NCBI GenBank assembly: GCA_029562645.1
Contig: JAKQUI010000048.1
Span: 124,001-188,000, forward strand
DNA: 64,000 bases
Reading direction: 5' to 3'
Source: Spirochaetota bacterium
Lineage (GTDB): Bacteria; Spirochaetota; UBA4802; JAKQUI01
The notes under the pieces were generated by a model, which did no database searches, was not told where the DNA came from, and was given only the letters and a program-made list of their open reading frames with translations. Positions within the stretch are counted from its first letter, which is position 1, and every line of letters begins with the position of its first letter. The position numbers and the translations under genes are program-made. Below, piece after piece: positions 24,798 to 33,282 of the stretch.

Positions 24798-26940
24798 GCG
24801 ACCCACAGCATCATCACAATCAACCCAACACATCGCCGCGCTCCAAAAAAACATTCGTGAAACAGCCCGCAGGAATGAAATAAACGAACTTATCTCGCTT
24901 CATCGTACAAATCTACGCAATCTCATCACGCCATCATTTTTCAGCCTGATAGCGCTGTGCGCCGGCATCGCGATCGGCTATGGCAATGCGCTCGCAATCA
25001 CATCCGACACATACCTCGGGCTGGCGCTTGTCATTGTACTACTTGCTGCGCTCGCTCTGTATCGACACATGCAAACGAAGGATTTTTCCATCGTCCGGCA
25101 TGTGCTGATCCCGCTCGCCCTCGGGGCAACCGTCCTGGCGCGCGTCATCCACCTGCCCGCAGGCGATTTCCCGCACGATCCCGCGCGCATCTATTGCATC
25201 GCCGACATCCAGGAACGACGCTACGACACGCACCTCACGCTTATACCGGACGGCTCGCTGCAGATTGCCGCCTCTCGGCAAGCGCTCGGCATAATTCGCC
25301 GTCCCGGCGAACTCGCGTCGGGCGACCGCGTCCGGATCAGCGCTTTCCCGCGCGCGATTCAACGGCAAAACGGCCCCACTGATGGATGGGCCGTCGATCG
25401 GCTCCGAAAGGGGGTCTCGGCGGTTTTTTATCTCGATGAGAAAACGATATCCGTCGTTGAAAAAACATCGCCGTCGCTTCGTCGCGACGTTCGAAAACGC
25501 ATCGAGGAGGCGCTCGACCGGCTCTATAGGCCCGAAACCGCCCGAATGATCGAGGCGCTGTACTTCGGGAATCAACACGTGATCACCAAGCGCGTGCAGG
25601 ACGAATTTCGACGCGCTGGCGTGCTCCATATCCTAGCCGCCAGCGGCATGAACGTGGGTCTCATTGCCCTGATTCCGCTTGCGTTTTTCGGCGCGCTGCG
25701 CACCGACCGCAAAGCGGCGATGGCGGCGACCCTCGTCGCGGTCAGCGGATACCTCGCGCTCACCGATGTCCCGGTGTCGCTCTTTCGCGCCTACGTCATG
25801 TTCGCGATCTACACGATTCAAAAACTGTTCGACCTCGACCGGAACATCATCAATACCCTGCTGTGGTCTGCGGTCGTGATCCTGATCGTCGCGCCGTGGG
25901 AGCTGTACGGTCTGGGATTCCAACTGTCCTTCGGGGCCACCCTGGGCATACTCCTGTTCGCCAGACCGCTCTCAACGGCCTTTCGTGCTCTTCCGGGTCC
26001 GATAGCATCATCGCTCAGCGTCACCTGCGCCGCCCAGATTCCCGTCTATCCGATTTTACTCTTGCAGGTGCACGAGCTCAATCTCGTGGGCATTATCACC
26101 AATCTTATCGCGGTACCGGGGATGAGCGTGATGCTGATCGGTTCGATCGCGGTGACCGCACTTTCCGCACTCTCGCCGCCGCTGGCGCATCTTCTCGCGC
26201 CTGCGATCGAGCGGTTGTTCGACTGTAACCATCAGTTTATACGGACGTGCGCACATATACCGGGGCATTTTATAATCAACGAGCCGGCGCCGTTGCTTCT
26301 GATCCCGTATGTGTTTCTCGTATTGACACTTGCGCCCATACGACGCTTTTGGATAGTCGCGCCATCGTCGCTCGCGCTCGCTTACGTTGGCGCATGGCTG
26401 TATTGCGCTTCGGTGCAGCCCCCAACCGGGCCATCGCTTTCGGTTTTGAAAAACACGCATTCGCAGGCTGTCGTATTCACGGGGCCCCGTGTTGCCGTGG
26501 TTGCCGGACACCTCGGAAGCTTTGAGGACGCGAGGGCGGTCGATGCAGCGCTGACCGCATCTCAACCATCGGAGACCCATATCGCGATCACGAAGGCCGA
26601 TTATGCCAGCGTCCGTTATTTCGTGCACATCATCAAGCGCCAAAAGATCGCGAGCGTTCACGTAAGCGACGACTTTCGCATCAACGTCGCCTTCCGACGT
26701 CTCTGCCATGCGCTCGACGCCGATCGCGTACCGCTCAAGATCATTCCGTCGCGATCAGGATCAGGCGCCCGACCGGAAACCGCCCGTGATCGGCTCTTCG
26801 CGTCGTCGTCGTCCGTTCCGCCAATCGATCTTGTCCTCGCCCTCGATTCCCATCTTGCCCGGATTGGCGCGCTCGCGTTCGCGACGATGATCTCCGCAGG
26901 CCCCGACGCTCCTCGATGCTCGATCCTGAATCAACAATAA
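24781..26940 (+). CDS. comEC: ComEC/Rec2-family DNA-uptake channel with degenerate C-terminal domain
   Basis: A 719-residue polytopic protein. After an N-terminal charged tail of about 50 residues come two membrane helices, a soluble OB-like domain (DUF4131, about 125-225) and the Competence domain with HILAASGMNVGLIALIP and FQLSFGATLGILLF. The last about 150 residues occupy the place of the metallo-beta-lactamase nuclease domain but lack HxHxDH. So DNA transport may be kept but the nuclease is probably lost. The ATG lies 17 bases inside the upstream gene. Confidence 0.88.
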   Translation: MWAGFKRPTASSQSTQHIAALQKNIRETARRNEINELISLHRTNLRNLITPSFFSLIALCAGIAIGYGNALAITSDTYLGLALVIVLLAALALYRHMQTKDFSIVRHVLIPLALGATVLARVIHLPAGDFPHDPARIYCIADIQERRYDTHLTLIPDGSLQIAASRQALGIIRRPGELASGDRVRISAFPRAIQRQNGPTDGWAVDRLRKGVSAVFYLDEKTISVVEKTSPSLRRDVRKRIEEALDRLYRPETARMIEALYFGNQHVITKRVQDEFRRAGVLHILAASGMNVGLIALIPLAFFGALRTDRKAAMAATLVAVSGYLALTDVPVSLFRAYVMFAIYTIQKLFDLDRNIINTLLWSAVVILIVAPWELYGLGFQLSFGATLGILLFARPLSTAFRALPGPIASSLSVTCAAQIPVYPILLLQVHELNLVGIITNLIAVPGMSVMLIGSIAVTALSALSPPLAHLLAPAIERLFDCNHQFIRTCAHIPGHFIINEPAPLLLIPYVFLVLTLAPIRRFWIVAPSSLALAYVGAWLYCASVQPPTGPSLSVLKNTHSQAVVFTGPRVAVVAGHLGSFEDARAVDAALTASQPSETHIAITKADYASVRYFVHIIKRQKIASVHVSDDFRINVAFRRLCHALDADRVPLKIIPSRSGSGARPETARDRLFASSSSVPPIDLVLALDSHLARIGALAFATMISAGPDAPRCSILNQQ

Positions 26941-26973
26941 TGCGCATGAAGGAACATTGAAAAAAAATCTATA

Positions 26974-27003
26974 TTGACAAAATTGCGATCAGAGGCATAC
27001 CAT
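26974..27003 (+). promoter_or_regulatory. Candidate promoter for the GHKL-HDOD/Maf gene group
   Basis: Perfect TTGACA (26974-26979) and TACCAT (26998-27003), spacer 18 bases. The TTG of this -35 box is in frame with the following gene and could be mistaken for its start; with this promoter the transcript would begin near 27010, which supports the ATG at 27046 instead. Confidence 0.5.
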
Positions 27004-27045
27004 ATACCATGCCCAAGGAAATTACAAAAGTGTACACATAGAGTC

Positions 27046-28533
27046 ATGGCGATATTAAATACGACAAAAATGGTAACCACCGTCAATGGCGGAGAGCCGG
27101 TAGAATTCAACTTCTACTACCCCCACGGCGAAATAATGCAGTCGATCAATTCCCTCCTTGCAAAGCTTCTCGCAAACTTCGACCAAATATTTCTTCTCGA
27201 CACGGTCACGACCATTCTCCGCGAAATCATCATCAACGCGACGAAGGCGAATGCGAAACGCGTGTACTTCAAGAAGATCAATCTCGACATCACCAAGCCA
27301 AATGAGTATACCGAGGGCATCCAGAATTTCAAAAACAACGTGATCGGGAACCTTGAGGAGCTGGCCGAGGACATGAAGAAGTCGGACCTCAAGGTATCCA
27401 TGAACATCAACAAGGAAAACGGCGGCTTCAAGATCACGGTCACCAATGACGTCCCGATCCTTCCGGAGGAGCTCGAGCGCATCAACCTGCGCAAGGCGAA
27501 GGCGATCGAATACAACGACTTCACCGACGCCTACGACGAGATATACGACAGCACGGAGGGCGCGGGGTTGGGCATCGTCCTCATCATGCTGCTGCTGAAA
27601 AACTCCGGGATCAACACATCATCGTATGTGCTCAATTCCGATGGAAAGAAGACCTGGTCGTGGATCGTCATACCCGGACAGACCCGTCCGAACGAGATAA
27701 CGACCGAGATTAAAAAGCAGATCATCAACGAGGTCAACGGCCTGCCCACCTTTCCCAAGAACATCATCGAGCTCCAGGCGATGTGCAAGGACAGCACGGT
27801 GGACATCGACGATATCGCGAAGAAGATCATGCTCGATCCGGCCCTCACCACCGACGTGCTGAAGCTGTCGAACTCGGCGGGCTTCCTCACCCAGCGGCGC
27901 ATCGACAACGTGAACGAGGCGCTCATCAAGATCGGCCTCAAGAACCTCAACTCGATCCTTGTCGCCGCCAGCGCACGACGCATACTCGACAAGCGCTTCT
28001 CGAAATTCGAGCAGATCTGGACGCACTGCAACAAAACGGCCTTCTACGCGCGAAATATCGCGCAGCGGTACAAGATGGGCGCCATACTCGAGCATTCGTT
28101 CCTCGCGGGGCTCCTGCACGATCTCGGGAAGATCGTCCTCCTGTCGACCGACACGAAGATCACCAACTGGATATCGGACATCGTCAAGGACCGGAAGATG
28201 CGCGTTTCCACCGTCATGGAGGAGGTGTCCATCGGCATCAGCCATTCGTCAATCGGCGAGCTCATCGCGCGAAAGTGGCAGTTCCCCGAGTATCTCATCG
28301 AGGCGATTAAATATCACCATTCCCCGCTGAGCGCCTCCGAGGAATACCGCGACCTGGTATACACCACCTACCTGGCCAACATGATGTGCGGCATCGAGTC
28401 GCGCAAGTACGGGTATTACTACCTCGACGAGGACGTCCTTGAACGCTTCAAAATTAACGGCCCCGAGGCCTTTGGCAAGTTCCATGAAGAGTTCAAGACC
28501 ATGCTCGCCAACAACACCGCAAAGGAGCAGTAG
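27046..28533 (+). CDS. GHKL ATPase-like domain fused to HDOD domain
   Basis: A 495-residue cytoplasmic protein. The N-terminal about 200 residues resemble a histidine-kinase-type ATPase: LREIIINATKANAKRV (N box), ITVTNDVPI (G1-like position) and STEGAGLGIVLIMLLLKNSG (G2 loop), but no H-box dimerisation region is seen. Residues about 215-415 are an HDOD domain (LPTFPKNIIELQAMCKD, DPALTTDVLKLSNSA, LAGLLHDLGKIVLL, EAIKYHHSP). HDOD proteins take part in regulatory and stress signalling. The chosen ATG fits the upstream promoter. 18 bases before the Maf-type gene. Confidence 0.85.
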   Translation: MAILNTTKMVTTVNGGEPVEFNFYYPHGEIMQSINSLLAKLLANFDQIFLLDTVTTILREIIINATKANAKRVYFKKINLDITKPNEYTEGIQNFKNNVIGNLEELAEDMKKSDLKVSMNINKENGGFKITVTNDVPILPEELERINLRKAKAIEYNDFTDAYDEIYDSTEGAGLGIVLIMLLLKNSGINTSSYVLNSDGKKTWSWIVIPGQTRPNEITTEIKKQIINEVNGLPTFPKNIIELQAMCKDSTVDIDDIAKKIMLDPALTTDVLKLSNSAGFLTQRRIDNVNEALIKIGLKNLNSILVAASARRILDKRFSKFEQIWTHCNKTAFYARNIAQRYKMGAILEHSFLAGLLHDLGKIVLLSTDTKITNWISDIVKDRKMRVSTVMEEVSIGISHSSIGELIARKWQFPEYLIEAIKYHHSPLSASEEYRDLVYTTYLANMMCGIESRKYGYYYLDEDVLERFKINGPEAFGKFHEEFKTMLANNTAKEQ

Positions 28534-28551
28534 GGTTCGCGCCTCTTCCTC

Positions 28552-30255
28552 ATGGGAACATACGCGGTCCAGGATACGCCCGAAGGCACGAAAACCCTCA
28601 TCTTCACACGAGATCGCGAAATCCGTCTTCACTCCGCCTATGGGCCTGTCCGCGAGGCGTCGCGCTCGGTCCAATCGTTTTCTGTCGGGCGCGCGAACCT
28701 CATCGTCGTTCTCGGATGCGGCCTCGGCTACCATGTGACGCTCCTGCGCGAGCGCTTCCCGGAATGCGACCTGCTGGTGGTCGAGCGCGACCGCGAGGTC
28801 GTCGATCTGTGCGACACGCACAATCCGTCATCCCTGGCTGGTGCGATCGTCGTCACAACCCCGCGCGACCTTTCCGGCTACATCGAATCGCTCGACATGG
28901 CCCGCTTCCACGGCGCGCGGTTTTACACGCATCGTCCGTCCTACCTCATCGATGCCGAATTCTACGACGCGGCCATGCGCGACATCAACCAGTACCTTTC
29001 GTCCAAGCTGAGCGATCTGCTCACTCGCTTCGAGTTCGAGGCCCGCTGGGTCGAGAACATCCTGTGCAACCTTCGCCATCTTGAGCGGGCGCACGCGGTT
29101 CATGATCTGTTCGGCGCGTTTTCGGGAATACCCGGCGTGATCGTATCGGCCGGTCCCTCCTTGCGTAAAAACGTCGGCCACCTGGCCGCGCTCCGCTCGC
29201 GGGCCCTGATCATCGCGGTCGACACCGCCTACCCCGTTCTCAGACGGCTCGGTATCGAACCGCACATCGTCATGACGCTGGACTCGCAGAAACACAGCCT
29301 CAAGCACTTTCTCGGCCATGAAGATTCAGCGGCGGCCCTGGTCGCCGATATCGTCAGCTATCCGCGCATCCTCGACCGCTACCGGGGACCGCTCATCATG
29401 AGCTCAACGGCGAAATATTATCAGGACGCCGGTGGCGGGATGAATCGCGAAACGACGCCATTCATGGACTGGGTGGAGTCGCACATCGAACCCTTCGGCG
29501 ACATCCAGTCCGGCGGATCCATCGCAACAAACGCCTTCGATCTGCTGCTCAATGCCGGGTGCGCGCCCATCATACTGGTGGGACAGGACCTGGCCTATAC
29601 CGGACGCGAGATCCATTGCTCCGGCACGCACCACAATGACGGCTGGCTCCCGATCACGAACCGGATGCGAAACCTCGAGACGATCAACCAGTCGGTCGTC
29701 CGTCGCCGCACCATCAAGTATGTTGATGCCTGCGGCGCACCCACGACGGTGCTCACCGATTTCGTATTCGACCTGTATCGAAACTGGTTCTCCGACTCCG
29801 CCGCGAAGGTGCCCTGTACGGTCATTAATGCCACTGAGGGCGGCGCGCGCATTGAGAACACCGTCGAAACGCCATTGCGCCAGCTCGTCGATGATATTCC
29901 AATCCCCGCAACCGCCCCGGCCGACATCCTCACTCGAATCCTGTCCCGCCCCTCGGGCCGGGACCTCACGCGCCTGAGACGGGCACTGGCTGCCGCGCGT
30001 GAAACGGTTCAAGCGATACACGATCTCTCGAACGGCCATGTCGATTCAACGGATCCGCTCATCGCCGATCGCATCGAAACCCTGGCCGACGACCCCATGG
30101 TACGGCAAATGTTCGCCCCCTTCCTGAAGAAAACCCGGTCGTATCTGATGCGCCATGGCGAACTTGAGGCGTCGAAATCACGCGAACTCATTCTGGCTGA
30201 TATCGCCACTGCGGCCAAAAAGCTCCTCGCCTTCATTTCCCGCAGTAAATTATAG
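28552..30255 (+). CDS. DUF115 / Maf-type motility-associated glycosyltransferase-like protein
   Basis: A 567-residue protein of the DUF115 (MptE-like) family. It has LIVVLGCGLGYHVTLLRERF with an acidic ERDRE in the N-domain and the core motif GVIVSAGPSLRKNV, IIAVDTAYPVL and IVMTLDSQ in the central domain, then SGGSIATNAFDLLLNAGC and LVGQDLAYTG. Relatives (Maf proteins) transfer nonulosonic acids to flagellins; the fold is shared with 6-hydroxymethylpterin pyrophosphokinase. No flagellin or sugar-nucleotide genes are in the window. Upstream signalling gene may be co-transcribed. Confidence 0.88.
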   Translation: MGTYAVQDTPEGTKTLIFTRDREIRLHSAYGPVREASRSVQSFSVGRANLIVVLGCGLGYHVTLLRERFPECDLLVVERDREVVDLCDTHNPSSLAGAIVVTTPRDLSGYIESLDMARFHGARFYTHRPSYLIDAEFYDAAMRDINQYLSSKLSDLLTRFEFEARWVENILCNLRHLERAHAVHDLFGAFSGIPGVIVSAGPSLRKNVGHLAALRSRALIIAVDTAYPVLRRLGIEPHIVMTLDSQKHSLKHFLGHEDSAAALVADIVSYPRILDRYRGPLIMSSTAKYYQDAGGGMNRETTPFMDWVESHIEPFGDIQSGGSIATNAFDLLLNAGCAPIILVGQDLAYTGREIHCSGTHHNDGWLPITNRMRNLETINQSVVRRRTIKYVDACGAPTTVLTDFVFDLYRNWFSDSAAKVPCTVINATEGGARIENTVETPLRQLVDDIPIPATAPADILTRILSRPSGRDLTRLRRALAAARETVQAIHDLSNGHVDSTDPLIADRIETLADDPMVRQMFAPFLKKTRSYLMRHGELEASKSRELILADIATAAKKLLAFISRSKL

Positions 30256-30275
30256 CCGTCCGCTGGCCGATACTG

Positions 30276-31127
30276 ATGTATATGAAACTGATGACCATCA
30301 TGGCCCTTATCGCGGCCGTCTCCGCGGCGCCGCTCTACGCCAGGGACTATGTAACGAAAACAAACGCCGGATCCGTCAACTGGACGCGCGGGACCATCGT
30401 CACCGCCGCAGCCTCGCGTCTTTCCATGAGCGATGACGGACAGATCATGGACGCGCACGGCATACAATCGATACCGCTGAACCGCGCGCGCATGGAATCC
30501 TACGCACACGCGCGGGAGCGGTCGATCGAGAACGCGGTGAACATCCTGCGCGGCGTCCGGATCGACCCCGAAACGACCTTTGGCGATCTCCTGAAGAACG
30601 ACCGAATCACCCAGCAGCGGCTGTCCGATGTTCTGGAACGCGCCGCCCGGACGAAAAAGCAGCCATCGGGCTTTTTCGCCACCTCGTGCGAAACTACGAT
30701 ACGGCTCCGTGACATCGTACCGGCGTTGAATTACGAATTTCCCGCGGTCGCCTTTCCCGAACGGGACGACGCCCAGCTCGCAACCCGCTATACTGGCGTT
30801 ATCATCGACGGTCGCGGTATCGACATCCAGCCGATGTTGTTCCCGTCGATCTACACCGAGGATGGGCTTGAGTTGTACGGTCGGCATCATATCGACATTC
30901 GCTATGCGTCGCGACGAGGTCTCGCTGCGTACTGTTATAACGAGAACGATGCGGTGAAGAACCGTCGCGCGGGAGACCGTCCCTTCTACACGACCGCCCT
31001 CACGAGCATACGCAATTGCCCGGTCATCGCGGAAAGCGACGCCCGGAAGATACTCGGGAGCCCGGCAACACGCGAAAACCTGAAAAAATGCCGCGTAATA
31101 ATCATTCTGAGCGCAAAAAAAAGATAA
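30276..31127 (+). CDS. Exported protein with LPP20/FlgP-like pattern, hypothetical
   Basis: A 283-residue protein with a signal peptide (residues 1-22, LYA-RD). A mid-region helical part (ARMESYAHARERSIENAVNIL) is followed by TRYTGVIIDGRGIDIQPMLFPSIYTE, a pattern seen in exported proteins related to LPP20/FlgP and spirochaete homologues. 20 bases after the Maf-type gene, so an envelope or flagellar link is possible but unproven. The C-terminus is very basic (SAKKR). Confidence 0.68.
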   Translation: MYMKLMTIMALIAAVSAAPLYARDYVTKTNAGSVNWTRGTIVTAAASRLSMSDDGQIMDAHGIQSIPLNRARMESYAHARERSIENAVNILRGVRIDPETTFGDLLKNDRITQQRLSDVLERAARTKKQPSGFFATSCETTIRLRDIVPALNYEFPAVAFPERDDAQLATRYTGVIIDGRGIDIQPMLFPSIYTEDGLELYGRHHIDIRYASRRGLAAYCYNENDAVKNRRAGDRPFYTTALTSIRNCPVIAESDARKILGSPATRENLKKCRVIIILSAKKR

Positions 31128-31199
31128 AATGATTGACGTTCGCGCCGTCGAACCGATACCTTTGTGACATAATACGGAGCCGTCATTGCATTCGCGCCG

Positions 31200-31916
31200 A
31201 TGAATCCACTGGTTAAAATTGCTTCAGGTCTCATCTCCACCATCAACCGCATTATCGATTCGGTTGACACCAAAACAGCCGACGGAATCCGCCAGGGTTT
31301 TTTCTTTGTGATATTCCTGATCGCCATCGGCGCCGTCATCATGGGATATCGCCTGGGAAGCGGATCTGCGAAGCGCACGGGGATCCCCCTTGCCGAGAGC
31401 ACCAATCAGGTCTTCGAGATCGACATCAAGCGCCAGCGGGATCACGCGCAATTCAACACCCTCCTCGATACGGAATCCGTTCGTGAAACCGAACGCGTCG
31501 ACCCCGAAAAAAACAAGTTTCTGTCCCGTGAGGGTGTCGACATGGAGTCATCGGACCGTTTGGCCGAGCCCGACTCCATGAAAAAGAAATCACCCCCGGC
31601 CTTCGACGTCGACACCAGGAGTCGAATCGCCGAGATCGACCGCACCGGCGATACGCCCCGGCAGTCGGGCGTGCGGGGACTTCCACGCCGTGAGTCCGTC
31701 ATCGACCGTCCGAAAAAACCTGAACTGGTCGGAGATGAGAAGGAGAAGGCGCAGGAAACCGACGATCGAGCACGAGATATTCGCGATAGCGTCCCCGCTA
31801 AAACGCAACAGCTGGATACGCCCCGTCAGGAATCGAAAAAACGGCCCCTCGTGAAAATGCGTCCCGAACGCTCGGGCCGATCCTCGGATCGCCAACCGGG
31901 TGTGATCGACCGATGA
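31200..31916 (+). CDS. Single-pass membrane protein with long charged tail, hypothetical
   Basis: A 238-residue protein: one membrane helix at about residues 33-51 (GFFFVIFLIAIGAVIMGYR), then a roughly 180-residue, highly charged, low-complexity tail rich in Arg, Asp, Glu, Ser and Pro, likely disordered. It overlaps the next gene by four bases. No family recognised. Such tails are common in envelope-spanning tethers, but this is inference. Confidence 0.65.
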   Translation: MNPLVKIASGLISTINRIIDSVDTKTADGIRQGFFFVIFLIAIGAVIMGYRLGSGSAKRTGIPLAESTNQVFEIDIKRQRDHAQFNTLLDTESVRETERVDPEKNKFLSREGVDMESSDRLAEPDSMKKKSPPAFDVDTRSRIAEIDRTGDTPRQSGVRGLPRRESVIDRPKKPELVGDEKEKAQETDDRARDIRDSVPAKTQQLDTPRQESKKRPLVKMRPERSGRSSDRQPGVIDR

Positions 31917-32794
31917 CGCGATACATGTGGACAACGCTGATCTGCGGGATCGCCGTGCTCGCCGTCGCGATCGGTTCCGCGAGCGCAAAAGAAAAGCCGG
32001 AAGACATCATCAAATACATACTCACCTCGGAGACCGATTCCGCCGCGGAAAAACCGAAATTTCGCACACCGACCCGAAGCGCCACCGCGAAACCCTCATC
32101 GACAAAACCGTCCGAGCAGAAACAAAAAAAACAGGAAAAGCTCGCCCCCGGCTCACCCGAAGAGGTGATCTATAAAACCGCCATCCAACTTGGAAATGCC
32201 TCTCACAACGAGGCGGCCCTCTCGAAATTCGCCGAGCTTAAATCGAAATATCCTCAAAGCGTATATCGGGACAGCGCGTCCGTCTGGTCGGGCCGGATTC
32301 ATCTCCGGCTCAGGAATGTAGCCGTGGCGCTCAAGGAATTTGAATCGATCGCCGAGTCTTCCGGCGAGTATCCCGCGGCATTGTTCTATCTCGGCCGTTC
32401 GCACGCGATTCAGGGCGCCCGGACCAAGGCCATCGAGCACTACTTCAAGCTCGCGACGCAGTTCCCCGATGTCGATCTCGCCGACAACGCACTCATCGAA
32501 CTCTCGCAATTATACCTCGACGACGGACGCGGCGCGCAGGCGCTTGAGATGGCCGCGAAGGTCATACGGCAATATCCCGATCGCGACACCATCGACGAGG
32601 CGTATTATCTGGTCGGCAAAATATTCGAGCGGGACCCCGTCCTCAAGGACATCGAAACGGCGCGGAAGATGTATCAGATTTTTTTACGAAAGGCGCAACG
32701 CAAGGATCCGCACTTTGCGCAATCGCCGCTTCGCCGGCAGGTGGCGCGCGACCTGAAAAATATCGAGCGGATTTACTTCAATCTGGAAAACTGA
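31913..32794 (+). CDS. Exported TPR protein (YbgF/BamD-like repeats)
   Basis: A 293-residue protein with a signal peptide (SASA-KE, residue 25), a Lys/Pro/Ser-rich linker, then TPR-like repeats from about residue 82: YKTAIQLGNASHNEAALSKF, FYLGRSHAIQGARTKAIEHY, ALIELSQLYLDDGRGAQAL. The spacing resembles YbgF (CpoB) and BamD-type periplasmic TPRs. Start overlaps the previous gene by four bases (ATGA), and it converges on cheX with a 7-base gap. Confidence 0.75.
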   Translation: MTRYMWTTLICGIAVLAVAIGSASAKEKPEDIIKYILTSETDSAAEKPKFRTPTRSATAKPSSTKPSEQKQKKQEKLAPGSPEEVIYKTAIQLGNASHNEAALSKFAELKSKYPQSVYRDSASVWSGRIHLRLRNVAVALKEFESIAESSGEYPAALFYLGRSHAIQGARTKAIEHYFKLATQFPDVDLADNALIELSQLYLDDGRGAQALEMAAKVIRQYPDRDTIDEAYYLVGKIFERDPVLKDIETARKMYQIFLRKAQRKDPHFAQSPLRRQVARDLKNIERIYFNLEN

Positions 32795-32801
32795 CGTCCG
32801 C

Positions 32802-33266
32802 TCACTTGAGGGCCACGTTCATCTCGAGCTGTCCGAAGGGGCTGTAGAGATTGATCGCGAGCGTGGTCTGCTTGACGAGCGTTATGGTGAACTCCTTACC
32901 TTCCACGACCGTCGGGGTCGTCATCTCGACCCGCTTTCCGGAATAGGCGAACAGATTCATCGCATTCCCGGTAATCATATTCGCAAGTTCTCCCACGATG
33001 TCCCGATATTCGCTTTTCAGATCCTCCGGTTTCAAACCGGGAGTGAGAATGTCCGCGATTTTCTGCACCATGGCGTGCTCCATGCTGAACACGACCTCCC
33101 CGTTCGCCGCGCCAGTGATCCCGATAATGATGGCGATATCGTGGGACGGCTCCGGCTTCTCCTTGATGGTGAGCTTTCCCCGGCGAAGATCGACGTTCAA
33201 GAGCGATTTAAATACGGCGCTCGCGGCCTCGAGAAAGGGGTTCACATATTCTGCATTGATATTCAT
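32802..33266 (-). CDS. cheX: CheX-type chemotaxis phosphatase / chemotaxis protein
   Basis: A 154-residue protein of the CheX/CheC/FliY fold. It begins NINAEYVNPFLEAASAVF, the usual CheX N-terminus, and holds the catalytic E-xx-N motif in DIVGELANMITGNA. CheX removes phosphate from CheY-P; in spirochaetes it is the main CheY-P phosphatase. It stands 16 bases after a PpiD-like gene rather than in a chemotaxis operon, so its target could be another receiver protein. Confidence 0.88.
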   Translation of the reverse strand: MNINAEYVNPFLEAASAVFKSLLNVDLRRGKLTIKEKPEPSHDIAIIIGITGAANGEVVFSMEHAMVQKIADILTPGLKPEDLKSEYRDIVGELANMITGNAMNLFAYSGKRVEMTTPTVVEGKEFTITLVKQTTLAINLYSPFGQLEMNVALK

Positions 33267-33282
33267 GCCATCCTCGCGTTGG

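Noticed and set aside
26974-27045. TTG start extending the GHKL-HDOD protein by 24 residues
   Set aside because: The TTG is the start of a perfect TTGACA -35 box, the extra residues look unrelated, and the ATG at 27046 fits the predicted transcript.
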